Of a stretch of 64,000 bases of DNA, positions 19,201 through 26,063 are shown piece after piece (positions within the stretch are counted from its first letter, which is position 1; each line of letters opens with the position of its first letter). Source of the DNA: Streptomyces formicae. GTDB lineage: Bacteria; Actinomycetota; Actinomycetes; Streptomycetales; Streptomycetaceae. The notes beneath the pieces are model-generated. The model was not told the origin of the DNA and did no database searches. It saw nothing but the letters and a program-made list of their open reading frames with translations. Position numbers and translations under genes: made by a program. The DNA is taken from assembly GCF_022647665.1 (NCBI RefSeq), contig NZ_CP071872.1, positions 6,882,001 to 6,946,000 of the forward strand. The letters are read 5' to 3'.

Positions 19201-19329
19201 GACGACGTGGCCCTCACCGGGCCGACCGGGGCGGGCGCGCCCGAGGGGCCGACGGCCGGGGCGATCCGGCTCCAGGACCACGGGAACAAGGTGCGGTACC
19301 GGAACGTCTGGATCGAGCCCCTGACGTAG
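16297..19329 (+). CDS. secreted PA14 / sugar-dehydrogenase propeller / CBM6-35 / DUF1080 protein, 1010 aa
   Basis: ATG 16297 follows AGGAGG by 4 bases. A signal peptide (about 1-36, ending AVAQP) is followed by a PA14 domain (about 50-185; GSYTFRLTSDDGSRLLIDD, AGYHSLRIDHFD). Next comes a glucose/sorbosone dehydrogenase-like beta-propeller (about 220-590; LRTPNGIGWGPEGDLFVTDNQGGW, GAIYTGGLGAGGNWGQEG). A CBM6/35-type carbohydrate-binding module follows (about 685-810; YEAEEATLTGG, VNLDLISVHP). The C-terminal DUF1080 jelly-roll (about 820-1010; LFDGADRSNWQHTDG, ANSGVYLQERYEIQVLDSYG) belongs to a family that includes hydrolases of 3-keto-glycosides. The combination suggests an extracellular enzyme that binds a polysaccharide or glycoside, oxidises it and/or cleaves the oxidised product. 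Substrate unknown. Low-complexity GQPGQSGQSGQS follows the signal peptide. Confidence 0.88.
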   Translation: MNPRPYRRLRRRLVGLVVASFLAGSFLSSPPAVAQPGQPGQSGQSGQSSVELPPQEPGVTLRVFDIQFPASEICDLKPGQTPNADKLMPSIDWSTTDDFGGIGDNFVSQVTGNINVPQDGSYTFRLTSDDGSRLLIDDKPVIDHDGLHGAEPKDGKVELTAGYHSLRIDHFDRTGGQQITLAWTPPGASDFAVVPNSVLSTDADVVRVTAPGRKECTSGTDTPGDGMQLTGVHPNYTLTDLRPSGFEPQVTAMDWLPDGRLAVTTWDGTDNTAGEVYLLSNVTGSTGPDKVTAEKVAGGLKEPMGIKALDGKLYVSQKHELTELSDVDGDDVIDAQKTIATWPFGGNFHEFAFGLLYRDGYFYLNLSVAINYGGATTDPQPAPNRGTSIKVNRKTGKVSYIAGGLRTPNGIGWGPEGDLFVTDNQGGWLPASKLVHIKQDRFFNHYTNPSGPYDAKPVTQPVLWLPQNEIANSPSTPLYLTKGPFAGQMLFGDVTYGGLQRAYLEKIDGEYQGAVFRHTQGLESGITRISQGPDGAIYTGGLGAGGNWGQEGKLTYGLQKLTPNGGNAFDIRRMRVRPNGFELEYTQPLSDETAAELVNRYKIEQWRYVPTPDYGGPKVDEETLAVRGATLSADRKKVTLDIVGLKPGRVVHVRSPRPFSSASGESLWSTEAWYTLNSLPGRQPQTALYEAEEATLTGGAARATDHVGYSSSAFVAGYGTKGAATAFKVNVGRSGTYDVGLRYSNGPNPFTGTKSVSVYVNGTKVGRTSLLSTGTWDTWSTRTEALPLRRGTNTITYQHDADDTGHVNLDLISVHPRGSRVTLFDGADRSNWQHTDGRTVQWPLTDGGMEVCCGDIRTKDAFGDFKLHVEFWLPELPPDVTGQNRANSGVYLQERYEIQVLDSYGDTTPADDEAAAIYKQKAADANAARPPGSWQTYDITFRAARFDSNGTKVEDARVTVVWNGTKVHDDVALTGPTGAGAPEGPTAGAIRLQDHGNKVRYRNVWIEPLT

Positions 19330-19423
19330 GTCCGGGTGCGATGGCGACGGCGGCCGGTCCGGGGGTGCTCCCGGTCACCGGCCGCCGCTGCTCGTCATCA
19401 CCCGTCACCGCTCGTCACCGTCG

Positions 19424-20812
19424 TCACCGCTCCTCGTCACCACCCGTCACCGCGCTGTTCGCGGCGCTGTTCGCGGCGCCGTTCGCGGCGCCGTTCGCGG
19501 CGCCGTTCGCGGCGGCTCGGCGCAGCGACGCCGCCGGCGGGCGTTCGCGCAGGGCTCCGTAGGCCAGGAAGTAGGCCGGCAGCCGGTTCAGCCAGCGCGA
19601 GGTGGTGACGAACTCGCTCAGGCGCTGGGCACGCCTGGCGTTGCCGAAGGGCGGGCGGCCCGTCAGGACCGGTTCGATGACATGGGTGTGGGCGAAGCGC
19701 TGGGCGGCCTGGGTGGCGGCGGTGGTCGGCCGGCGGCGGCGCTGGACCCGGCGTACGGCCCTCGGGAGTCCGGCCGCGCCGTCGCTGAGACTCAGCGGCC
19801 CGACGAGATGGCGGGCGGCGGCCACGGCGTCCTGGACGGCGAGATTGATGCCGATGCCGAAGACCGGGGACATGGCGTGAGCCGCGTCGCCGATGCACAG
19901 CAGCCCCGGCCGGTACCAGCGCCGGAGCCGGTCGAGCCGTACGTCCAGCAGCTTCACCTCGTCCCACGACCCGATCGCGTGCACCCGGTCCGAGACCCAG
20001 GGGACGGCGGCCGCGAAATCGGCCATGAACCGGTCGAGACCGGCCGCGCGGCGCCGGGCGTCGCTGCCCTTGGGGATGAGCGCGGCGCACTGCCAGTAGT
20101 CACCGCGGTCGATCATGGCGGTGAGGAACCGGTCGCCGGCGCCGCCCACCAGCCCGTGCGGATCGGCGTCGTGCCGCGGCAGCCGGAACCACCAGGCGTC
20201 CATCGGACAGCTGAACCTCCGCAGGCCCAGACCGGGCGTCGACCGGGCCAGCGAGCCCCGCCCGTCGCAGGCGACCGTGAGGGTGGCCCGCAGCTCACCG
20301 GTGCGGCCGTCGGAGGTGCGGTACGACACCCCGGTGACCCGTCCGCGTTCCACGAGGAAGGAGGTCGCCTCGGTGTTCATGCGCAGCGAGAAGGCCGGTT
20401 CCCGCCGGGCCTCGTCGACGAGGAGGCTGAGCAGGTCCCACTGCGGCACCATCGCGATGTAGTTGTACCGGCTGCGCAGTGCACCGATGTTTCCGACGGT
20501 GACCAGTGCCCGGTCGGGGCCGAGCGGCAGCTGGACCGTCGTGACCCGCCGCTGCGGCAGCGCGGCGAACCGTTCCCCCAGGCCCAGCTCGTCCAGGAGC
20601 GCTAGGGTCGTCGGATGCACGGTGTCGCCGCGGAAGTCGCGCAGGAAGTCGCCGTGCTTCTCCAGGACGGTCACCTCGACCCCGGCCCTGGCCAGCAGCA
20701 GGGCGAGGACCATTCCGGCGGGGCCCCCGCCCACCACGCAGCATGTGGTCCGCTCCACCGCGGCGCCCGCCTCCCTGGCGTCCTTCGAACCCACGGCGTC
20801 CTTCGTGTCCAT
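19424..20812 (-). CDS. FAD-dependent monooxygenase (PHBH/aromatic hydroxylase type), 462 aa
   Basis: Begins at ATG 20812 with GGGAGGGG upstream; the longer frame to 20869 lies in the divergent promoter region. The dinucleotide-binding motif CVVGGGPAGMVLALLLARAG (about 25-45) continues with ITVLEKH-type residues. DG near CDGRGSLAR and the second FAD motif GDAAHAMSPVFGIGINLAVQDA (about 330) define the PHBH-like family that hydroxylates aromatic or polyketide-like substrates with NAD(P)H and O2. The C-terminus ends in an Ala/Asn low-complexity repeat (NGAANGAANGAAN). It diverges from a cytochrome P450 gene 104 bases away, a typical pairing in small tailoring or detoxification loci. Confidence 0.88.
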   Translation of the reverse strand: MDTKDAVGSKDAREAGAAVERTTCCVVGGGPAGMVLALLLARAGVEVTVLEKHGDFLRDFRGDTVHPTTLALLDELGLGERFAALPQRRVTTVQLPLGPDRALVTVGNIGALRSRYNYIAMVPQWDLLSLLVDEARREPAFSLRMNTEATSFLVERGRVTGVSYRTSDGRTGELRATLTVACDGRGSLARSTPGLGLRRFSCPMDAWWFRLPRHDADPHGLVGGAGDRFLTAMIDRGDYWQCAALIPKGSDARRRAAGLDRFMADFAAAVPWVSDRVHAIGSWDEVKLLDVRLDRLRRWYRPGLLCIGDAAHAMSPVFGIGINLAVQDAVAAARHLVGPLSLSDGAAGLPRAVRRVQRRRRPTTAATQAAQRFAHTHVIEPVLTGRPPFGNARRAQRLSEFVTTSRWLNRLPAYFLAYGALRERPPAASLRRAAANGAANGAANGAANSAANSAVTGGDEER

Positions 20813-20852
20813 GGCGCCCCTCCCTTCGCTGAATCGCGGGATCGGCCACACT

Positions 20853-20865
20853 GGGATATATACCC
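20853..20865. promoter_or_regulatory. candidate shared operator between monooxygenase and P450
   Basis: GGG and CCC flank the alternating core ATATATA (GGG-ATATATA-CCC) midway between two divergent genes. The AT core stands out in a GC-rich setting and could be an operator or part of a -10 region for either gene. No regulator gene is adjacent. Confidence 0.3.
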
Positions 20866-20916
20866 TCAAGTAACAGCAAACTGCCGCAGAGGTCGCTACG
20901 TGCCCCGGGAGGCATG

Positions 20917-22149
20917 ATGAGCCAGCAGCCGGTCCTTCTCCCCTATGCCGACCCGGCCTTCGTGGCGGACCCCTTCCCGCTCTACCGACAGCTGCGCGAG
21001 GACGGACCGGTCCGGCGCGCCGTCATCGCGGGCGGCCTCGACGCCTGGCTCGTCACCCGCTACGAGGACGGGCTTGCGGCGCTGTCCGACCCGAGGCTGA
21101 GCAGCGACGTGCGCGACGCCTCGGACCCCCGGCTCATGCAGCAGCTGCCGGAGACCGAGCGCGAGTCGATGCTGAGCAACATGCTGCGCTCCGACCCGCC
21201 CGATCACACCCGGCTGCGCCGGCTGGTCTCGAAGGCGTTCACCGCGCGCAGGGTCGGCGAGCTGCGGCCCCGTATCCAGGAGATCACCGACCGGCTGCTC
21301 GACGCGGTCGTGCCGGACGGCCGGGCCGAACTGGTCGCGGACTTCGCCCTGCCCCTCCCGGTCACCGTGATCAGCGAGCTGCTCGGGGTGCCCATGGACG
21401 ACCGGTACGACTTCCAGCGGTGGACCGACGACATGCTCCTGCGCGGGGCGGAGATGCCGGACCCGGCAGTCGTCAACGAGGCGTGGCAGCGCATGCGGGC
21501 CTATCTGACCAAGCTCCTGGAGAACAAGCGGGCCCGGCCCGGTGACGATCTCCTCAGCGCGCTGATCACCGCCCGCGACGAGGAGCAGCGGCTGAACGAG
21601 GACGAGCTGATCGCCATGACGTTCCTGCTGCTGGTGGCCGGGTACATCACCACGGTCAACCTGATCGGGGGCGGCATCGCCACGCTGCTCGCCAACCCCC
21701 GCCAGCTGGAGCTGCTGCGTGGCGACCCCGAGCTGCTGCCGGGCGCGATCGAGGAGTTCCTCCGGTTCGACGGCCCGGTCAGCCCGGGCATCGCCCGGTT
21801 CGCGCGCGAGGAGGTCGAGATCGCGGGCGTGACCGTCCCGCGCGGCGCGACCGTGCTGATCGCCTCCGCGATCGCCGACCGCGATCCGGCGCGGTTCACC
21901 GACCCCGACCGGCTGGACATCACCCGGCAGGACAACGCCCATCTCGCGTTCGGGCACGGGATCCACTACTGCCTGGGGGCGCCGCTGGCCCGGCTGGAGG
22001 GCCAGATCGCCATCGGGACCGCCCTGCGGCGCCTGCCCGGACTCGCGCTGGCCGTGCCGCCGGGCGAGCTGCGGTGGCGGCCCGGCGGCCTGCGTGGTCC
22101 GGTGCAGCTGCCCGTCACGTTCAGCCCCGGCGCCGGGCGCCCGAGCTGA
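20917..22149 (+). CDS. cytochrome P450 with altered I-helix motif, 410 aa
   Basis: Bacterial class I P450 of normal length. Landmarks: EEFLRFDGP (ExxR-region and following meander), heme motif FGHGIHYCLG with Cys352, and HTRLRRLVSKAFT near the N-terminus. The I-helix normally reads AG(H/G)(E/D)T; here it is AGYITT (241-246), so the conserved acid at position 244 is Ile although the following Thr is kept. That acid-alcohol pair delivers protons for O2 activation, so chemistry may be slow, unusual or peroxide-driven. Two ATGs stand in a row; the second (20917) has the better spacing to GGGAGG. No ferredoxin gene is adjacent. Confidence 0.92.
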   Translation: MSQQPVLLPYADPAFVADPFPLYRQLREDGPVRRAVIAGGLDAWLVTRYEDGLAALSDPRLSSDVRDASDPRLMQQLPETERESMLSNMLRSDPPDHTRLRRLVSKAFTARRVGELRPRIQEITDRLLDAVVPDGRAELVADFALPLPVTVISELLGVPMDDRYDFQRWTDDMLLRGAEMPDPAVVNEAWQRMRAYLTKLLENKRARPGDDLLSALITARDEEQRLNEDELIAMTFLLLVAGYITTVNLIGGGIATLLANPRQLELLRGDPELLPGAIEEFLRFDGPVSPGIARFAREEVEIAGVTVPRGATVLIASAIADRDPARFTDPDRLDITRQDNAHLAFGHGIHYCLGAPLARLEGQIAIGTALRRLPGLALAVPPGELRWRPGGLRGPVQLPVTFSPGAGRPS

Positions 22150-22186
22150 CGGCCGGCGCCCCTCCACCGACACGTCAGAGCCCCAC

Positions 22187-22236
22187 GTCAGAGCCGTCGC
22201 CGTCAGAGCCGTCGCCGTCAGGGCCGTCGCCGTCAG
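22187..22236. repeat. 15-bp tandem repeat at the gdhA 3' end
   Basis: GTCAGAGCCGTCGCC occurs twice (22187-22216), a third time with one change (22217-22231), and a partial fourth copy contains the gdhA stop codon. It lies in the short convergent space between the P450 and gdhA. Confidence 0.8.
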
Positions 22237-23609
22237 ACCACCCCCTGCGCGATCATCGCGTCGGCCACCCGCTCGAACCCGGCGATATTGGCTCCCACGA
22301 CATAGTCGCCCGGGGCGCCGTACCGCTCCGCGGTCTCGTACGCCGTGTCGTGGATGTCGCGCATGACGGCGGCCAGCCGCTCCTCCACCTCCGCGAACTC
22401 CCAGCGGACCCGGCCCGCGTTCTGCTGCATCTCGAGTGCGCTGGTCGCGACGCCGCCCGCGTTGGCGGCCTTGCCCGGCCCGAACGAGACCCCGGCGGCG
22501 CGCAGAATCCGTACGGCCTCGGGCGTGGTGGGCATGTTCGCCCCCTCGGACACGGCCTTCACGCCGTTGCGGACGAGGGTCCGCGCGGCGTCGGCATCCA
22601 GTTCGTTCTGGGTCGCCGAGGGGAGGGCGACATCGGCGGGCACGTCCCAGACGCTGCCGCCGCGGACGTACCGCGCCGAGGTGCCGCGCCGCTCGGCGTA
22701 GTCGCCGACCCGGCCGCGCTCGATCTCCTTGACCTGCTTGAGGAGTTCGAGGTCGATGCCCTTCTCGTCCACCACGTATCCGGCGGAGTCCGACACGGTC
22801 ACCACATGGGCGCCCAGTGCCTGGGCCTTCTCGATGGAATGGACGGCCACGTTCCCCGAGCCCGAGACGACGACCTGCCGGCCCTCCAGGCCCTCGCCCC
22901 GCCGCTTCAGCATTTCGGCGGCGAACAGGACGTTGCCGTATCCGGTCGCCTCGGTCCTGCCGGGGGAGCCGCCCCAGCCGACCCCCTTGCCCGTCAGGAC
23001 GCCCGCCTCCCAGCGGTTGGTGATGCGCCGGTACTGGCCGAAGAGGTAGCCGATCTCGCGGCCGCCCACTCCGATGTCCCCGGCCGGGACGTCCGTGTGC
23101 TCGCCGAGGTGCCGGTGGAGTTCCGTCATGAACGACTGGCAGAACCGCATCACTTCGGCGTCCGAGCGCCCCCGGGGATCGAAGTCGCTGCCGCCCTTGC
23201 CGCCGCCGATACCGAGACCGGTGAGGGCGTTCTTGAAGATCTGTTCGAAGCCGAGGAACTTCACGATTCCGAGATCGACCGACGGGTGGAAGCGCAGCCC
23301 GCCCTTGTACGGTCCCAGCGCGCTGTTGAACTCGACCCGGAAACCCCGGTTGACCCGGGTGGCTCCGAAGTCGTCCTGCCAGGGGACGCGGAAGATGATC
23401 TGGCGCTCGGGTTCGACGATCCGTTCGAGCACGCGGGCTTCGAGGAGTTCGGGACGGGCGGCCAGCACCGGTCCGAGCGATTCCAGGACCTCGCCGAGCG
23501 CCTGGTGGAACTCGGGTTCGCCGGGATTGCGCCGCAGCGCTTCCGTGTACAGGGGTTCGAGTACGGACGGCATGCTGCGGGCGGATGACTGACCGGAGAG
23601 CGACGGCAT
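22233..23609 (-). CDS. gdhA: NADP-specific glutamate dehydrogenase
   Basis: 458-aa hexameric-type GDH that makes glutamate from 2-oxoglutarate and ammonia. Clear family segments: FRVEFNSALGPYKGGLRFHPSVDLGI (substrate site lysines), KNALTGLGIGGGKGGSDFDP (catalytic lysine of GGGKGG), the DIGVGGREIGYLFGQY loop, and the NADP-binding VVSGSGNVAVHSIEKAQALG. Length and order match the bacterial NADP enzyme (about 450 aa). The ATG at 23609 has AAGGAAC upstream. It is monocistronic, with a GC repeat-rich 382-base upstream region. It serves nitrogen assimilation when ammonium is plentiful. Confidence 0.96.
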   Translation of the reverse strand: MPSLSGQSSARSMPSVLEPLYTEALRRNPGEPEFHQALGEVLESLGPVLAARPELLEARVLERIVEPERQIIFRVPWQDDFGATRVNRGFRVEFNSALGPYKGGLRFHPSVDLGIVKFLGFEQIFKNALTGLGIGGGKGGSDFDPRGRSDAEVMRFCQSFMTELHRHLGEHTDVPAGDIGVGGREIGYLFGQYRRITNRWEAGVLTGKGVGWGGSPGRTEATGYGNVLFAAEMLKRRGEGLEGRQVVVSGSGNVAVHSIEKAQALGAHVVTVSDSAGYVVDEKGIDLELLKQVKEIERGRVGDYAERRGTSARYVRGGSVWDVPADVALPSATQNELDADAARTLVRNGVKAVSEGANMPTTPEAVRILRAAGVSFGPGKAANAGGVATSALEMQQNAGRVRWEFAEVEERLAAVMRDIHDTAYETAERYGAPGDYVVGANIAGFERVADAMIAQGVV

Positions 23610-23991
23610 GGGTCTCGTTCCTTTTCAGGTGCAGGTCGAAGCCGAGGGCTTCGTGACGGACGGCCGGGCACGGGATGTGCCACCCACGGAGTACGCGGGA
23701 GCGGCGCGGATCCTTCAGGTTGCGAACGCGGCCGTCCGCAGCGGGGTTACCGGTCCGGTGGCGTGAAGGGCAGGGCGGAGCACGGCGGGCCGGGGGCAGG
23801 AGGGAGCGAGGGAAGGCCAGGCAGGACGAGGAAACGCCAGGCCAGGCCGGGCAGGGCAGGGCAGGGCAGGGCAGGGAAAGGATCCCGTCACAGATCGCCA
23901 CTGTGTCACCGCCCGCCACAACGGGTAGTAGCATCCCTGGCTCCGAGGGCCCGCCGAGGATCGCGTGGGGACCGACCGCAGGAGGAACCGC
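23610..23991. other. divergent intergenic region between gdhA and cupin gene
   Basis: 382 bases, purine-rich on the plus strand, containing the GGGCA repeat (23849-23876). It should contain the gdhA promoter. Frames here (for example on the minus strand) have repetitive Ala/Pro/Cys composition and no conserved protein. Confidence 0.55.
23849..23876 (+). repeat. GGGCA pentanucleotide repeat, possible G-quadruplex
   Basis: Six GGG triplets separated by CA (GGGCA GGGCA GGGCA ...) are consecutive on the plus strand. Four GGG runs with 2-nt loops meet the usual pattern for a stable G-quadruplex. It is located about 115 bases upstream of the cupin gene and about 240 upstream of gdhA. Confidence 0.8.
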
Positions 23992-24480
23992 ATGGCACCC
24001 CCTTCCGATTCGGCCCCCGGCGTGCTCGCGCGGCTCGCCGAGCTGAGCCACGACCTCTCCGACGAGCAGGGCGGCGCGCTCTGGCGCCTCGCACAGAGCA
24101 GTCGTCAGCTCGACGCCAATGTCGTCCGCCTGCCGCCCGATGTCCGTATCGCCGAGCACGTCGAGCCGGATCTGGACGTTCTGCTGTACGCCATCGAGGG
24201 CGGCGGGCTGCTCCGTGTCGACGGTGTGCCGCAGGACATCACCGCCGGCTCCGTCGTGTGGCTGCCGCGCGGCAGCCGCCGCGCCTTGCGCGCGGGTCCC
24301 GACGGTCTCGTCCAGCTCAGCGTCCACCGGCGGCGGCCCGGACTGGCCATCCGGACCACCGGCGGTGAGCCCGCCTGTCTGCTCGACCGGGTCTGCCCGG
24401 AATGCGGCCGCCTCGCGACGGAGCCGGACGCACGCTTCTGCGGCCGCTGCGGCGAGAGCCTCCCGGACGGCGGCGTCTGA
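23992..24480 (+). CDS. cupin-domain protein with C-terminal zinc ribbon, 162 aa
   Basis: ATG 23992 has AGGAGGAAC just upstream. Residues about 35-110 form a cupin barrel (VRIAEHVEPDLDVLLYAIEGGG..., then ITAGSVVWLPRGSRRAL), with His and Glu as likely but incomplete metal ligands. The last 35 residues hold CPECGR...FCGRCGE, a CxxC-CxxC zinc ribbon. The combination suggests a small sensing or scaffold protein, not a classic cupin enzyme. It ends 12 bases before the convergent DUF1772 gene, so the two 3' ends share one short spacer. Confidence 0.85.
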   Translation: MAPPSDSAPGVLARLAELSHDLSDEQGGALWRLAQSSRQLDANVVRLPPDVRIAEHVEPDLDVLLYAIEGGGLLRVDGVPQDITAGSVVWLPRGSRRALRAGPDGLVQLSVHRRRPGLAIRTTGGEPACLLDRVCPECGRLATEPDARFCGRCGESLPDGGV

Positions 24481-24492
24481 GCCGCCGCACCG

Positions 24493-24957
24493 TCACACCG
24501 ACACGGCCCAGACGAGCAGCGCGAACGAGGCCAGGATCAGGACGGTACGAACGGCGTGGAGCCGGTTCCACCGGTCCTCGAAGGCCGCGCGGACCTCTGC
24601 GTCGGGCGAACTCACCGACGACGCCAGGGCGTTGTTCAGGGGTATGTTCCCGGCAATGGTGACGAGGTGGTTGAGCACCGCGCACACCAGCCCGGCCACG
24701 ACCAGCCATATCTGTGTGTCCGAGCGGTCCTTGCCCGGGACGGCGAGCGCCGCCGCCGGAAACGCGACAACAGCCAGGAAGACCACCAGGAACACAGCCC
24801 GCGGCACCGTTTCGTTGATGCGCCGCATGGCCGGAACGAACTGGTCGTCGGAGAGCCGCGCCAGCGCGGGCATGATCCCGGTCTGGAAGATCAGCATGAA
24901 GCCGGCGTACAGCCCGGTGGCGACAACGGCGAGGGCGAGCAACAGGTTTGCGGCCAT
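24493..24957 (-). CDS. DUF1772 / anthrone oxygenase-like membrane protein, 154 aa
   Basis: Four-helix integral membrane protein: helices at about 5-25, 50-72, 80-102 and 132-152. Between the first two lies GIMPALARLSDDQFVPAMRRIN, and after the third NHLVTIAGNIPLNNAL, a pattern characteristic of the DUF1772 family to which some anthrone oxygenases belong. Family members often lack a known function. Start ATG 24957 has no strong Shine-Dalgarno sequence. It lies downstream of the VWA lipoprotein gene but is separated from it by a very strong hairpin terminator. Confidence 0.85.
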   Translation of the reverse strand: MAANLLLALAVVATGLYAGFMLIFQTGIMPALARLSDDQFVPAMRRINETVPRAVFLVVFLAVVAFPAAALAVPGKDRSDTQIWLVVAGLVCAVLNHLVTIAGNIPLNNALASSVSSPDAEVRAAFEDRWNRLHAVRTVLILASFALLVWAVSV

Positions 24958-24974
24958 GCGTTCATCATGACCGC

Positions 24975-25012
24975 CACAGGGCCCGGGCGCAGCATGTGCG
25001 CCGGGCCCTGTG
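24975..25012 (-). terminator. strong 16-bp hairpin terminator after VWA lipoprotein gene
   Basis: CACAGGGCCCGGGCGCA (24975-24991) pairs with TGCGCCGGGCCCTGTG (24997-25012), with one bulged G and a 5-nt loop. It lies 18 bases beyond the stop of the minus-strand gene ending at 25030. Confidence 0.82.
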
Positions 25013-25029
25013 GACAACCCACCGGATCC

Positions 25030-26037
25030 TCAGCCCAGCATCGCCTCCGCCTGGCCGATCGACTTCGCCAGCTGGCTGACGGACGCGTCCTCCGTGCGGC
25101 GTGCCAGCGCACCGGTCCGCTCCCCGAGTTCGCCCAGACCGGGTGCGCCCGGGGTCTCGGCCCCGCGCAGCGCCTGCGCGAAGTACGCGGCGGCGGCGCT
25201 GACCTGAAGCCGGGGCGCGGTCCCGTCGGACCACAGGTCACGGTCGAGAGCGGCGGCCTCGACCCCGGCGGACGCCTCGTGCGGGGCGCGGCTGCGCGGG
25301 TCGAGCCAGCGCACCGTCGCCGTCGCCACATGCCCGCTCGCCCCCTCGCGCAGCCGCACGGCGTAGAGCGCGGTCACGGTGTGGCCGGGGCCGACCTCGC
25401 CGCCGTCCACCCGGTCGTCGCGGAAGTCCTCGTCGGCGACGGCCCTGTTCTCGTACCCGATGAGCCGGAACTCCCGTACGTTCTCCGGGTCGAAGGCGAC
25501 CTGCGCCTTCGCGTCACGGGCGCGCAGCTCCACATGGGCGGGGAGCTGGTCGACGAACACCTTGCGGGCCTGCGTCGAGGTCGAGACGTACGTGGTGTGC
25601 CCGTCGCCGCGGTTGGTGAGACGTTCCATCAGCTGGTCGCCGTACTCGCTGCCGACCCCGACGCCGAAGAGTGTGATGCCGTATTCGCGGCGGGAGCTCG
25701 CGATCCGCTCCAGGATCGCGTCGGCGTCGGTCTCGCCGGTGTTGGCGAGGGCGTCGGACAGGAGCACGACCCGGTTGTTGGCGCCGGGCCTGTGGCCCTC
25801 AACGGCGACGTCGTAGCCGGTCCGTACGCCCGCCGCCACGTTGGTGGAGTCGCCCGGTTCCAGTGAGTCGACGATGTCGTGGACGCGGTTGCGGTTGCCG
25901 TCGATCCGGGTCATCGGCAGCCGGATCTCGGCCTCGCCGCTGAAGGTGACGAGGGCGAGGGAGTCGTCGTCGCGCAGCTCGTTGGTGAGGATGCCGAGGG
26001 ACTCCTTGACGAGGTCGAGGCGGCCCGGCTCGTCCAT
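25030..26037 (-). CDS. VWA-domain lipoprotein, C-terminal part in a different frame (broken gene)
   Basis: 335-aa frame beginning at Met within the metal-binding loop; the same frame continues upstream to encode VHEERGTAPAALTFVIDVSGSM, so the whole MIDAS motif DVSGS lies in this frame but before the listed Met. It contains the rest of the von Willebrand A fold (TNVAAGVRTGYD, VVLLSDALANTGETD, ITLFGVGVGSEYGD) and the YfbK-type C-terminal region (GYENRAVADEDFRDDRVDGGEVGPGHTVTALY). It is the continuation of the lipoprotein fragment 26064-26570, offset by one base near 26100. As an independent product it would lack both secretion signal and a complete MIDAS. Confidence 0.78.
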   Translation of the reverse strand: MDEPGRLDLVKESLGILTNELRDDDSLALVTFSGEAEIRLPMTRIDGNRNRVHDIVDSLEPGDSTNVAAGVRTGYDVAVEGHRPGANNRVVLLSDALANTGETDADAILERIASSRREYGITLFGVGVGSEYGDQLMERLTNRGDGHTTYVSTSTQARKVFVDQLPAHVELRARDAKAQVAFDPENVREFRLIGYENRAVADEDFRDDRVDGGEVGPGHTVTALYAVRLREGASGHVATATVRWLDPRSRAPHEASAGVEAAALDRDLWSDGTAPRLQVSAAAAYFAQALRGAETPGAPGLGELGERTGALARRTEDASVSQLAKSIGQAEAMLG

Positions 26038-26063
26038 CGATCCCGAGACGTCGATGACGAACG

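Noticed and set aside
20896..24327. 1143-codon minus-strand frame opposite the P450 and into gdhA's other frame
   Set aside because: It overlaps the P450 and gdhA in wrong frames and has Arg/Pro/Gly bias without domains.
25009..25017. TGTGGACAA, a perfect DnaA box (also TTATCCACA at 55027-55035)
   Set aside because: Isolated single boxes far apart, with no cluster and no dnaA/dnaN nearby; not an origin.
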